A DNA stretch of 12,414 bases from JBDLIL01 sp039714855 (GCA_039714855.1 JBDLIL010000028.1:1-12414); one strand, 5' to 3'; positions 1-6,862 are shown, numbered from the stretch's first letter. Translations and numbers: made by a program. The notes: generated from the letters alone by a model not told the origin.

Positions 1-102
1 GTAGGCATGGGCAAAGATCATACTATCTTTGCACTGATCGATGGCGTAGTAAAGTTTGGCAAACGCTTCGGTAAAACCACTGTTTCAGTCATTTCTTCCT
101 AA
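1..102 (+). CDS. rpmA: 50S ribosomal protein L27, 3' end (partial)
   Basis: Reading frame 1 from the first base gives 33 residues and a TAA stop at 100-102. The visible sequence begins VGMGKDHTIFALIDGVVKF, which matches the conserved C-terminal half of ribosomal protein L27 (the family pattern is VGxGxDHTLFAxxDGxVxF). L27 is a large-subunit protein near the peptidyl transferase centre. The 5' part lies outside the window. The tail after VKF (GKRFGKTTVSVISS) is ordinary for the family. The next gene, parB, starts 53 nt downstream on the same strand. Confidence 0.9.
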   Translation, partial: VGMGKDHTIFALIDGVVKFGKRFGKTTVSVISS

Positions 103-112
103 GATAATTTAA

Positions 113-126
113 TTTCACTCGTGAAA
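113..126. promoter_or_regulatory. parS-like inverted repeat upstream of parB
   Basis: TTTCAC-TC-GTGAAA is a 6-bp inverted repeat with a 2-nt spacer, ending 29 nt before the parB start. Its half-sites match those of the canonical bacterial parS site (GTTTCAC/GTGAAAC), except that canonical halves abut with no spacer and the left half here reads ATTTCAC. It could be a variant ParB site, an operator, or chance. No U-tract follows, so it does not look like an rpmA terminator. Confidence 0.35.
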
Positions 127-143
127 CTTCTTATTGATTGTGT

Positions 144-151
144 TATATATA
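144..151 (+). promoter_or_regulatory. candidate -10 element of parB (leaderless)
   Basis: TATATATA lies directly upstream of the parB ATG (156). A hexamer at 144-149 leaves 6 nt before the start codon, which would put the transcription start at or next to the ATG. No SD motif is present. No convincing -35 element is visible. Confidence 0.35.
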
Positions 152-155
152 GCAT

Positions 156-986
156 ATGACAGATACAATCAAAAATCTCCCCATAAATCATCTACAAACC
201 AACCCTTTTCAACCCAGAGGTAAAATTAGGAGCGAGGAACTAAACGACCTAGCTAATTCAATCAAAGAATGTGGCATTTTAGAACCTCTAGTAGTAGCTC
301 ACACACCCGCTGGTTATCAAATTATTGCCGGAGAAAGACGTTGGCGCGCAGCTCAAAAAATTGGCTTAAAAGAAATCCCTGTTATTATCAAAAAAACTAC
401 CCCCAAAGGCATGTTGGAAATGGCTATTGTAGAAAATGTTCAAAGAGTAAACTTATCTGCCATAGAAAGAGCCAAAGCTTTTCAACAATTGTCCAGAGAT
501 TTTGCCTATAATAACGCCGATATATCCAAGCGCATTGGCAAATCACCAGCCTTTGTCAGTAACACTTTAAGATTGATCCACTTGCCAGATGCCATCAAAG
601 ATGGCCTTTCTGGTAAGCAGATTACTGAGGGTCATGCTAGAGCTTTATTGGGAATCTCCAAAGAAGAGGATATGATTAATTGCTACAAAGTAATCTTGAA
701 AGAAAACGCATCTGTCAGAAGAGCTGAAGAATTATCTAGAATCTATAGAGGTGGAGTCAGACAAACAAAAAATAATGAAAATAATTCCAAACGAATGCCT
801 ACGGTTGATCCTCAAATTGAAAATTGGAAACACAAGGTAAAAACTCTGTTTGAAGATAATGCCAAGGTGAAATTGACACGCTCAGAAAGACAAACCAGAC
901 TCACTATTACTTTCAATGGCTCAACTAAAAATACCCAAGCAAATTTAGAAAGAATAATGAAAATTTTGGAAAAAGAAGCTAACTAA
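156..986 (+). CDS. parB: ParB/Spo0J family chromosome partition protein
   Basis: The product is a 276-aa DNA-binding partition protein of ParB/Spo0J type. ParB binds parS sites, spreads as a CTP-dependent clamp and helps segregate the origin region. The N-terminal ParB/sulfiredoxin-like nuclease fold carries the signature GERRWRAA (residues 59-66), followed by ENVQR (93-97), the second conserved box. A helix-turn-helix spans about residues 121-141 (ADISKRIGKSPAFVSNTLRL), and ITEGHARALL (156-165) is the conserved region after it. The C-terminal part is Lys/Glu-rich and probably dimerises. The length is normal for the family. No parA is adjacent in this window, whereas parA-parB pairs are the usual arrangement. 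The ATG at 156 is the only good start. There is no SD, and an AT-rich -10-like element lies just upstream. The gene ends 7 nt from the convergent lepB stop. Confidence 0.93.
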   Translation: MTDTIKNLPINHLQTNPFQPRGKIRSEELNDLANSIKECGILEPLVVAHTPAGYQIIAGERRWRAAQKIGLKEIPVIIKKTTPKGMLEMAIVENVQRVNLSAIERAKAFQQLSRDFAYNNADISKRIGKSPAFVSNTLRLIHLPDAIKDGLSGKQITEGHARALLGISKEEDMINCYKVILKENASVRRAEELSRIYRGGVRQTKNNENNSKRMPTVDPQIENWKHKVKTLFEDNAKVKLTRSERQTRLTITFNGSTKNTQANLERIMKILEKEAN

Positions 987-993
987 TCTCTGA

Positions 994-1584
994 CTAATCG
1001 TAATTTGCTGCTTTTATAAAACCAATTACATCACTGGGCCAATATCGAATAAATCCTTTACCAACTATATTGGATTTCTTAATTGGTCCCCAAGCTCTAG
1101 AATCACTGGAGTAGGGTCTATTATCACCACTCACAAAATACTCACTAGCCTGCAAGGTATAAGAACCACGCTCTTTCATAAACTTCCCTGGAAGTGTTTG
1201 ATATTCAGCCGGAATATAATCTTCTCTAATCGGCAATCCATTTACGTAAAAAGTATTGTTCTCTAGTCTAATTGTTTCTCCAGGTACAGCGATGACTCTT
1301 TTAATAAAATCACAACCGGTACCCTTGGGGCAACCAGCTTCAGGAGGAGCATGAAAAACCACAACATCACCTCGCTCGGGATCTCCCATGCGATAACTGA
1401 CTTTGTCTGTTAATAGGTATTCGCCGCTTTGAAATGTGGGTACCATTGACTGGCCATTTACCTGGTGTGGTTGCATGAAAAAAAGATAAACTACCAAAAA
1501 TATTGATAGTGCTATCACCACAGTTTCAATAGTGTCCAAAAAAAATTCTCCAAGCGACTTTAGGAGTTTTGGCATTAGATTCAT
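994..1584 (-). CDS. lepB: signal peptidase I
   Basis: This is the membrane-anchored serine protease that removes signal peptides from secreted proteins. From the ATG at 1584 it has 196 aa. A single N-terminal membrane segment (about residues 17-37) is followed by box B, GQSMVPT, with nucleophile Ser46. Box D, FIKRVIAVPGE, supplies the general base Lys95. Box E, SGDNRPYSSDSR, lies at 152-163. All boxes of a type I signal peptidase are intact. Two cysteines (85, 91) flank a short insertion before the catalytic lysine. An upstream TTG at 1590 is in frame, but the ATG at 1584 has AAGG 6 nt before it on the coding strand, so I prefer it. It is convergent with parB and divergent from the flippase gene. 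Confidence 0.95.
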   Translation of the reverse strand: MNLMPKLLKSLGEFFLDTIETVVIALSIFLVVYLFFMQPHQVNGQSMVPTFQSGEYLLTDKVSYRMGDPERGDVVVFHAPPEAGCPKGTGCDFIKRVIAVPGETIRLENNTFYVNGLPIREDYIPAEYQTLPGKFMKERGSYTLQASEYFVSGDNRPYSSDSRAWGPIKKSNIVGKGFIRYWPSDVIGFIKAANYD

Positions 1585-1623
1585 TATCAACCTTAGACGC
1601 TAGAGATTCAAGCACAAAACAGG

Positions 1624-1631
1624 CATAATAT
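1624..1631 (+). promoter_or_regulatory. candidate -10 element of the flippase gene (leaderless)
   Basis: CATAATAT lies 6-8 nt before the ATG at 1638. This is close enough that transcription would begin at about the start codon. No SD sequence is visible. No clear -35 hexamer is seen. Confidence 0.3.
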
Positions 1632-1637
1632 GCTCGT

Positions 1638-2855
1638 ATGCAATATCGCCATAAAATCTTGTCAGGCTTTGGCTATCACGCTGGATTCAAAGCCTTTTCA
1701 GCTGCTATTACTTTATTGAAAATTTCTATCTTGGCTCGCCTACTTACCCCAAATGATTTTGGTCTTTTCTCACTCACTATGATTGCCCTAGGTCTCACAG
1801 AGGCCTTTACTGAAACGGGCATTAATACAACGATTATTCAGTCCAAACAATCGGTAAAATATTTCATAAACACTGCTTGGGTTATTGCTATCGGTAGAGG
1901 CTTGCTAATATCGGTGATTATGCTCTTTTTAGGTCTTACTATGGGCAGATATTATCAAGAACAAAATTTGCTTTTTTTAGTTTCTTTAGCATCGCTGATA
2001 CCCCTGGTAAAGGGTTTTATTAACCCTGCCATTATAAGTTATTACAAAAAGATGGCATTTTTTTCTGACACGGCTTATAGGATTTTGCTAGCAACAGTTA
2101 ATACTGTTTTTTCTATAGTTTTAGTTTTTTATTTTCGTTCTGTTTTTTCGTTGGTTTTGGCGATTTTGTTAACGAGCATTTTTGAAGTCGTGATCTCTTT
2201 TATCTTGTTCAAAAATAAGCCCAGATTTGAATTTGTGAAATCTAGAGCTGAGAGTATTTTTTCCAATGCTAAGTGGCTAAATGTCTCCGCATTTTTGGGT
2301 TACTTAAATGAAAATTTAGATAATTTCTTGATAGGCAAAATTTCTGGCACTACAAATTTGGGTTTTTATCAAAATGCTTATGCACTAACCCATAAGCCTT
2401 ACGAGGTAGCTCAATCTGTGCACCATAGTACTTTGCCTGTTTATATCAGAATAGAGAAAGATAAAAAGCGCCTGAAAAAAACATCTCTTAGGGTGATTGG
2501 GCTAAGTATGTTGGGAATAATTGGCATTTCGTTGCCGCTACTATTATTTCCAAATTACTTTATACTTTTGATTTTGGGAAATCAGTGGTTGCCGGTAATT
2601 CCTCTCGTTAGAGTCTTGCTTTTGGCCGCAATATTACAAAGTTTTTCTGTCTTAACTTACTCTATTTTTATTGCTAGCAAAAAATACATCTACATGAATA
2701 TCCACTTATTCTTAACAGTACTAACTTTAGTAGCATCTATGTTGTTTTTAGGAAATAAATTTGGCTTGCAAGGGGCTGTCTGGGCAGTACTATTATCTAG
2801 ATTGTTAACTATTCCCATTATTAGTCTCGGCATATTCCAAGTCTATAAAGAGTAA
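1638..2855 (+). CDS. polysaccharide flippase (Wzx/MOP superfamily)
   Basis: This 405-aa polytopic membrane protein has about 11-12 hydrophobic segments. The N-terminal pattern (ILARLLTPNDFGLFSLTMI, with an acidic/aromatic stretch before the second segment) is typical of the polysaccharide biosynthesis / lipopolysaccharide flippase branch of the MOP exporter superfamily, related to WzxC and RfbX. The family flips undecaprenyl-linked oligosaccharides across the membrane. The motif NLGFYQNAYALTHKPYEVAQS in the middle (about residue 240) is also characteristic. It is shorter than the usual 450-500 aa, ending after roughly 12 segments. The following glycosyltransferase and O-antigen-ligase-like genes support a role in exporting surface glycan. 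The ATG at 1638 is the first start; no SD is seen. Confidence 0.85.
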   Translation: MQYRHKILSGFGYHAGFKAFSAAITLLKISILARLLTPNDFGLFSLTMIALGLTEAFTETGINTTIIQSKQSVKYFINTAWVIAIGRGLLISVIMLFLGLTMGRYYQEQNLLFLVSLASLIPLVKGFINPAIISYYKKMAFFSDTAYRILLATVNTVFSIVLVFYFRSVFSLVLAILLTSIFEVVISFILFKNKPRFEFVKSRAESIFSNAKWLNVSAFLGYLNENLDNFLIGKISGTTNLGFYQNAYALTHKPYEVAQSVHHSTLPVYIRIEKDKKRLKKTSLRVIGLSMLGIIGISLPLLLFPNYFILLILGNQWLPVIPLVRVLLLAAILQSFSVLTYSIFIASKKYIYMNIHLFLTVLTLVASMLFLGNKFGLQGAVWAVLLSRLLTIPIISLGIFQVYKE

Positions 2856-2877
2856 TACAAAAAGCATATTTGTGATA

Positions 2878-3651
2878 ATGCAAGAAAAAACCCTCCCCAT
2901 CAGCGTCATCATCATTACTCACCGCGCTGATAAATTATTTTTAGATTCACTAACCTCTGTACAATTTGCTGAAGAAATTATTATTCTTGATAATAATTCT
3001 AATAATAATTGGAGCAAATTAAAAAAGAAATTTAATTTTACTGTAATAAATTATTTTAAAACCATAAAAGATTTTTCTCAGATAAGAAATAATTTAATTA
3101 AAAAAGCCAGGTACGAATGGGTCTTATTTGTAGACAGCGATGAAATCTTAGAGAAAAAAGCTGCAGAAAAAATATTAAAAATAATAAACAAAAAAAATAT
3201 CGATGCTGCTTTTATCACCAGAGTGGATTATTTTTTAGGCAAAAAACTCAATTGGGGAGAAATGCGAAAAGTCCAAAAACTCAGATTAGCCAAAAAACAA
3301 CAATTAAAATTTTGGGGCACTGTGCACGAGATTGGCAACAGCCCTGGAAATATCCTCAGATCAAATATTATTTTTAATCACTATTCACACAGCTCTATCA
3401 GTTCTTTTCTAAAGAAAATAATTATCTACGCCGACATAGTTTCTGATTACAAAAAAGATAAATATCAACTCTGGGAAGTGCTCATAGAGATGCTAATTAA
3501 TCCTCCGGGGAAATTTGTTTACAATTACATATTAAAATTAGGATTTTTAGATGCTTGGCAAGGCTTGGTTTATGCTGCAATGATGAGCATACATTCGGCA
3601 ACTGTTAGAATTATGTTGTATGAAAAACTTTCTTCAAAAAAATATAAGTAA
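2878..3651 (+). CDS. family 2 glycosyltransferase (WaaE/KdtX-like)
   Basis: This GT-A fold glycosyltransferase of about 257 aa probably transfers a sugar from a nucleotide donor to a lipid-linked or surface glycan on the cytoplasmic face. The N-terminus has the GT2 strand pattern ISVIIITHR (8-16) and EIIILDNNS (33-41). The metal-binding DxD is in LFVDSDEIL (83-91; DSD at 86-88). VHEI at 149-152, following a KLRLAKK stretch, matches the WaaE/KdtX subgroup, which has a conserved RLF...vHE region. The start could be GTG at 2872 or ATG at 2878; I chose ATG, and neither has an SD. It begins 22 nt after the flippase stop, and its end overlaps the next gene by 32 nt, so the three are probably co-transcribed. 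The acceptor is unknown. Confidence 0.85.
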   Translation: MQEKTLPISVIIITHRADKLFLDSLTSVQFAEEIIILDNNSNNNWSKLKKKFNFTVINYFKTIKDFSQIRNNLIKKARYEWVLFVDSDEILEKKAAEKILKIINKKNIDAAFITRVDYFLGKKLNWGEMRKVQKLRLAKKQQLKFWGTVHEIGNSPGNILRSNIIFNHYSHSSISSFLKKIIIYADIVSDYKKDKYQLWEVLIEMLINPPGKFVYNYILKLGFLDAWQGLVYAAMMSIHSATVRIMLYEKLSSKKYK

Positions 3652-4759
3652 TATTTTTACCTGGCTTTTTATTTGCGTCTTATCTCTTGGAAATTTGCAG
3701 CGCATTCAGTTGCCAAATGATTTAGCTTTTTACCTTCACGATATTTTAATATTTGTTTGGTTGATATATTTTAGTTTTAAAAATAAATTAAAATTTCAAA
3801 TTAATAAAAATATTAAATTATTTTTACTCTGGATATTTTTAGGCTGGATACTAGCATTCATCTCAGGAGAAAACTTATTAAAACCCATTTTATATTTTTT
3901 TAGATTAATTTTTTATTTTATTTTTGTTTATAGCTTAAGAGATTTAAAAAATAATTTGAATTCTAAATTATTAATCTTTGGGTTATTAATATTATTTTTT
4001 GGATTTTTGCAATATACTTTCTTGCCAGATACTAGATTTTTGGCCGCGCTAGGTTGGGATGATCATTATTATCGCTTGATATCAACTCTACTTGATCCCA
4101 ATTTCACTGGCATTATATTAATTTTAACTTTTTTCTTTTTGCAAGCAAGCAAGATATTAGATAATAAATACTGGATATTAGTTAGACGTGCATTGTCTTT
4201 GACACTAATTTCCGGGATTTTACTAACTTATTCTCGCGCCAGCTATTTAGCATTTTTAATCTCACTGAGCTTACTGACACTAATCAATATAAAATACAAA
4301 AAAAGTTTTTTGATTTTTATTTTTTACTTTTTATTCTTTTTGATTTCCATCCCCATATTGCCCAAGCATCCTGGTGAAGGCACTAGATTAATGAGAACAG
4401 CCAGTGTAAATTCTAGAGTCAATTCTGTAACTCAAGATCTAAGTAGCCTTAAGACTAGAAATTTAATATTTGGTCAAGGCTTATTCTCAAACTTAAAAAA
4501 AGAAAGAGCTAGCGGAAAATATCTAGAAATTCCCAATCATGCTAATTTATCTACTAATAGCTTTATACAAATTTTTACCGGCACGGGCTTAGTGGGATTA
4601 ACGTTATTTTTAATAATAATTTTGAAATTCTTGAAGAAAATTTATTTAAGTAAAAAATTTTATTTATTATCCGCTAGCATGGCAATACTTATACATAGCT
4701 TATTTAACGCCACCCTAACATATCCATTTGTGGTAATTTTTTTCTTAGGCTTTATATAG
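3620..4759 (+). CDS. O-antigen ligase / polymerase-like membrane protein
   Basis: This 379-aa protein has about 10-12 hydrophobic segments and a large soluble loop before the last ones, the topology of the WaaL/Wzy (Wzy_C, O-antigen ligase) superfamily. Recognisable motifs are LLDPNFTG (157-164), matching the family's NPN-type loop, LTYSRASYLAF (202-212), matching the conserved sRg/s motif at a membrane edge, GQG (285-287), and NHANLSTNSFIQ (306-317), the conserved H-x-N-S region of the periplasmic loop. Members join polysaccharide to lipid or protein, or polymerise repeat units; which reaction occurs here cannot be told. The ATG at 3620 lies inside the glycosyltransferase gene, implying translational coupling. 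The gene is very AT-rich, with many Phe, Leu, Ile and Lys codons ending in A/T. Confidence 0.82.
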   Translation: MKNFLQKNISNIFTWLFICVLSLGNLQRIQLPNDLAFYLHDILIFVWLIYFSFKNKLKFQINKNIKLFLLWIFLGWILAFISGENLLKPILYFFRLIFYFIFVYSLRDLKNNLNSKLLIFGLLILFFGFLQYTFLPDTRFLAALGWDDHYYRLISTLLDPNFTGIILILTFFFLQASKILDNKYWILVRRALSLTLISGILLTYSRASYLAFLISLSLLTLINIKYKKSFLIFIFYFLFFLISIPILPKHPGEGTRLMRTASVNSRVNSVTQDLSSLKTRNLIFGQGLFSNLKKERASGKYLEIPNHANLSTNSFIQIFTGTGLVGLTLFLIIILKFLKKIYLSKKFYLLSASMAILIHSLFNATLTYPFVVIFFLGFI

Positions 4760-4781
4760 CCCAAACAAAACAAGTGAGGTT

Positions 4782-5564
4782 TTAAAACCTAAAACTAACT
4801 GACAGCTCTGATTCAGTTTCGTTACCAGCTTTATCCATTGCTTTAATCAGAATCTTATTTTCACCTTCTTCTAGTCTATAGCTAGACTTAAATTCACCCT
4901 CAGAGTTAGAGAAGGTTAATCTGTCGTTAACATAAAGTTTAGTTCCTGGCTCAGTTTGACCCAAAATCTCAATGTTCTGATTATTTTTACCTTCAAAATT
5001 AGTTCCTGGCTCAGGACTACTGATTTCAATTTCTGGCGCTTGGGCGTCATAAATTACTTCATATTCTTTGCTCAAACCCGATTCTTTGCCCTTGTCATTA
5101 CTAGCATATAAAGCAATCAAGTTTTTACCTTCTTCCAAATCAACTGAAATCGCAAATTCACCATCTTGATCAACTATTTCTCTAGCATATTCGCTACCAT
5201 TTAGTAAGAGAGTTACTTCGTTTTCTATCTGAGCAAAACCGCTTACTTCGATTGTCTGGTCACTACTTGCCTCATCAGGAGTAGAAACTATGGGGGTTTG
5301 AGGGGGGAGAGAATCATCCACCGCACTGATTTCCCCCGAATCAAGGAAGTTGAATAATAAATTTACACTACCGGGTAAAATAAAAATCACAAATATAACT
5401 CCCAATAACAAGGCCAGTAATAAAAATACAATGCTTTGATTTACTAGTTTTTTTTGTTCACGTTTGGCAAGGCGAGAAGTTACCCTTTTAGTTTTACTGG
5501 GATAGTAAGTACTTGGGCGTGAAGCCCTAGCTTTACGTTTTTTTTTGAAAAGTCTATTCAACAT
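4782..5564 (-). CDS. membrane-anchored protein with two Ig-like domains
   Basis: The 260-aa protein has a very basic cytoplasmic N-terminus (FKKKRKARASRPS..., residues 6-40), one membrane segment at about 44-64, a short linker, and two extracytoplasmic beta-rich repeats (about 90-172 and 176-259). Each repeat shows the Ig-like pattern 'evsG.a..g..v.lyvNg......d..GeF...v.LeeG.N.i...A.D.aGn', as in bacterial Big/glucodextranase-B-like domains. It probably displays adhesive or structural Ig modules outside the cell; no enzymatic residues are visible. The ATG at 5564 is preferred. An upstream in-frame TTG at 5588 would fall on the predicted promoter, whose -10 TATACT (minus strand) is at 5590-5595. 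The gene is convergent with the ligase gene and divergent from tRNA-Thr. Confidence 0.7.
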   Translation of the reverse strand: MLNRLFKKKRKARASRPSTYYPSKTKRVTSRLAKREQKKLVNQSIVFLLLALLLGVIFVIFILPGSVNLLFNFLDSGEISAVDDSLPPQTPIVSTPDEASSDQTIEVSGFAQIENEVTLLLNGSEYAREIVDQDGEFAISVDLEEGKNLIALYASNDKGKESGLSKEYEVIYDAQAPEIEISSPEPGTNFEGKNNQNIEILGQTEPGTKLYVNDRLTFSNSEGEFKSSYRLEEGENKILIKAMDKAGNETESELSVSFRF

Positions 5565-5589
5565 AAGAATTTGTTTTATTTGTCCCAAG

Positions 5590-5602
5590 AGTATACTATA
5601 CT
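5590..5602. promoter_or_regulatory. overlapping divergent -10 elements (tRNA-Thr and Ig-like gene)
   Basis: The AGTATACTATACT stretch contains TATACT on the + strand (5592-5597 and 5597-5602), about 28 nt before the tRNA. It also contains TATACT on the minus strand (5595-5590), about 25 nt before the ATG at 5564. It is a plausible compact divergent promoter. The -35 elements are weak (TTGTTT at 5571-5576 on +). Confidence 0.4.
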
Positions 5603-5630
5603 ACAATTCTCTTTGGAGAAAAATGCGGGT

Positions 5631-5704
5631 GCCGAAGTAGCTCAGTTGGCTAGAGCGCTGGTATCGTAAACCATAGGTCGTGGGTTCGAATCCCACCTTC
5701 GGCT
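5631..5704 (+). tRNA. tRNA-Thr (anticodon CGT)
   Basis: A full cloverleaf can be folded. The acceptor stem is GCCGAAG/CTTCGGC (7 bp), followed by TA, then the D stem GCTC/GAGC with an AGTTGGCTA loop. The anticodon loop ATCGTAA has anticodon CGT (reads ACG, threonine). The T arm is GTGGG-TTCGAAT-CCCAC and the discriminator base is T. The first anticodon-stem pair (27-43) is C-T, a mismatch; the other four pair. The 3' CCA is not encoded (CAG follows), so it must be added by the CCA-adding enzyme. It lies between two minus-strand genes. Confidence 0.95.
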
Positions 5705-5714
5705 CAGAGGAGAC

Positions 5715-6353
5715 TTAATATAAGGGATTTGGAATAATTAATTTCGTCTGAGGGTAAATAAGATCAGGGTTATCACCAATTAACTCTTTGTTAGATTCGT
5801 AAATTTTTGTCCAATTATATGGATTGCCAGTTTGTTCTAATGCGATGCTCCAAAGACAATCACCCTGTAAAACTTCATAACTGCTGCTCTCCTCTCCACT
5901 TGATGGAGAGGAAATCTGAGCATTTTCTAAGTCTGCTATCACCAGCTTCTGTCCAATCTCTAGCAAAGCATTCGCTTCCAATCCATTCATCTTTTCAATT
6001 TCCACGTAAGCTTCACCGCAGCCGTAAAAAGCTTTAGCTATTTTCCAGCTGCTATCGCCAGCTTGCACTTCATAAACTACTGGCAAACTAATTTTATCCT
6101 CAGTTTCTGGCTCAAGGTCGGGTGCTTGCTCAGCAACTGGCTCTTCAGGCAATTTTGTAATTACTTCTATTTGATCTTCTTCCATTTTTTTATCGCTAAT
6201 TTCTTTAGGGCCCTGCATTACCTTGATAAACAAAACTCCCGCCAAGACCAAAATCAATACAAAGCCAAAGAAAAAGCCTATAAAAAGCTCTGGGTTAGTC
6301 TTAGAAAATTTTAAAGCAGATTTAAGACGCTCGCGAAGTTGTTCTTTATTCAT
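5715..6353 (-). CDS. membrane-anchored protein with two LysM domains
   Basis: This 212-aa protein has a short cytoplasmic N-terminus, one membrane segment (about 24-45), an acidic Pro/Glu linker (about 54-88), and two LysM modules. LysM 1 is at about 94-140 (YEVQAGDSSWKIAKAFYG...IGQKLVI). LysM 2 is at about 159-208 (YEVLQGDCLWSIALEQTG...YPQTKLIIP), with the YPQxxLxIP ending common in LysM proteins. LysM binds N-acetylglucosamine-containing polymers such as peptidoglycan, so the protein probably tethers the membrane to the wall. No catalytic domain follows. The two cysteines, at 112 and 166, could form a disulfide. The ATG at 6353 comes 2 nt after the hicA stop, so it should be translated from the hicBA transcript. 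Confidence 0.85.
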   Translation of the reverse strand: MNKEQLRERLKSALKFSKTNPELFIGFFFGFVLILVLAGVLFIKVMQGPKEISDKKMEEDQIEVITKLPEEPVAEQAPDLEPETEDKISLPVVYEVQAGDSSWKIAKAFYGCGEAYVEIEKMNGLEANALLEIGQKLVIADLENAQISSPSSGEESSSYEVLQGDCLWSIALEQTGNPYNWTKIYESNKELIGDNPDLIYPQTKLIIPNPLY

Positions 6354-6355
6354 AT

Positions 6356-6583
6356 TTAAGATTTTTTACTAATAAATTCTTTAACACCAACGCCACTGTC
6401 ATTAATAATTTTTCTAAGCAATCCTCTTCCAATATCTTTGTTGTGCATAGGCAACACTGTTGTATCTCCAGTAATTTTGTTCAAAAAAAATCTGTGGCTT
6501 CCTTTTTGCCTAGTTTGAACGAATCCAAGTTTCAACAAAATTTTTTCGATTTCTTTCGCTTTTAAAATAGGTAGTTTGGGCAT
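6356..6583 (-). CDS. hicA: HicA-type toxin (mRNA interferase)
   Basis: The 75-aa protein has the HicA/YcfA-like double-stranded RNA-binding-type fold. It starts LKAKEIEKILLKLGFVQTRQKGSHRFF, where GSH places the catalytic His at residue 30. It continues with TTVLPMHNKDIGRGLLRKII (41-60), matching the family's 'vPxHxxkelkxgtLrxIlkqa' region. HicA cleaves mRNA and blocks translation until neutralised by HicB. The length is normal (about 60-80 aa). The gene starts 5 nt after hicB, with a hairpin right before its ATG. All key residues appear intact, so the toxin is probably active. Confidence 0.9.
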   Translation of the reverse strand: MPKLPILKAKEIEKILLKLGFVQTRQKGSHRFFLNKITGDTTVLPMHNKDIGRGLLRKIINDSGVGVKEFISKKS

Positions 6584-6584
6584 A

Positions 6585-6599
6585 TAGCCTAATAGGCTA
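6585..6599 (-). promoter_or_regulatory. hairpin at the hicB-hicA junction
   Basis: On the minus strand TAGCCT-ATT-AGGCTA forms a perfect 6-bp stem with a 3-nt loop, ending 1 nt before the hicA ATG. The hicB stop codon (6589-6591) lies inside it. The 3' arm contains AGG, the only SD-like bases in front of hicA. It could tie toxin translation to ribosomes finishing hicB. Confidence 0.45.
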
Positions 6600-6849
6600 G
6601 GCGGACAGGAAGATTAATAATATCTATCAATGATTCAGACTTCTTACTTGGAAATTGAATCTCTTGCTTGTAATCAGAATTTTCTTTTGCTTCTTCTAAG
6701 CAAAGCTTTATAGCTTCTTTAATATTTTTAACAGCTTGATCATAAGAATCGCCTTGAGTATGACAGCCAGGAACAGCAGGCACACTGGCCACAAAATAAC
6801 CATCCTCGTCTTTTTCTATTAACACTTTGAAGTTAAGTACTTTGGGCAT
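6589..6849 (-). CDS. hicB: HicB-type antitoxin
   Basis: This is an 86-aa HicB-like antitoxin with the partial RNase H fold. The sequence KVLIEKDEDGYFVASVPAVPGCHTQGDSYDQAVKNIKEAI shows the family signature (DgxyxaxxPdlpGchtxGdtxeeAlxnxxeAi). It should bind and neutralise HicA. It lacks the extra C-terminal DNA-binding (HTH or ribbon-helix-helix) domain found in longer HicB proteins, so self-repression by HicB is uncertain. The ATG at 6849 is chosen; the in-frame TTG at 6897 would add a hydrophobic extension foreign to the family. TATACT lies 7 nt upstream. The gene order is antitoxin-toxin, the less common order for hic loci. Confidence 0.9.
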   Translation of the reverse strand: MPKVLNFKVLIEKDEDGYFVASVPAVPGCHTQGDSYDQAVKNIKEAIKLCLEEAKENSDYKQEIQFPSKKSESLIDIINLPVRLAY

Positions 6850-6856
6850 AGTTTGT

Positions 6857-6862
6857 AGTATA
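6857..6862 (-). promoter_or_regulatory. -10 element of the hicBA-LysM operon
   Basis: TATACT on the minus strand ends 7 nt before the hicB ATG. Transcription would start at about 6849-6850, giving a leaderless or nearly leaderless mRNA. The -35 region is weak (TTCCTC at about 6880-6885). Confidence 0.4.

Noticed and set aside
269..511. 80-codon frame on + inside parB
   Set aside because: It is an alternative frame of a well-supported ParB gene with no recognisable product.
4777..4790. AGGTTTTAAAACCT palindrome between the convergent ligase and Ig-like genes
   Set aside because: It is a perfect palindrome, but with no loop and no strong following T-run it is a poor terminator. It is AT-rich enough to be chance, and part of it is coding.
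5565..5588. TTG start at 5588 for the Ig-like protein
   Set aside because: It abuts the -10 TATACT (5590-5595), so the predicted transcript would start after it; the ATG at 5564 is more likely.
5807..6314. Open frames on + over the LysM gene (5807-6037, 6063-6314)
   Set aside because: They are antisense to a clear two-LysM protein and have no motif or ribosome site.
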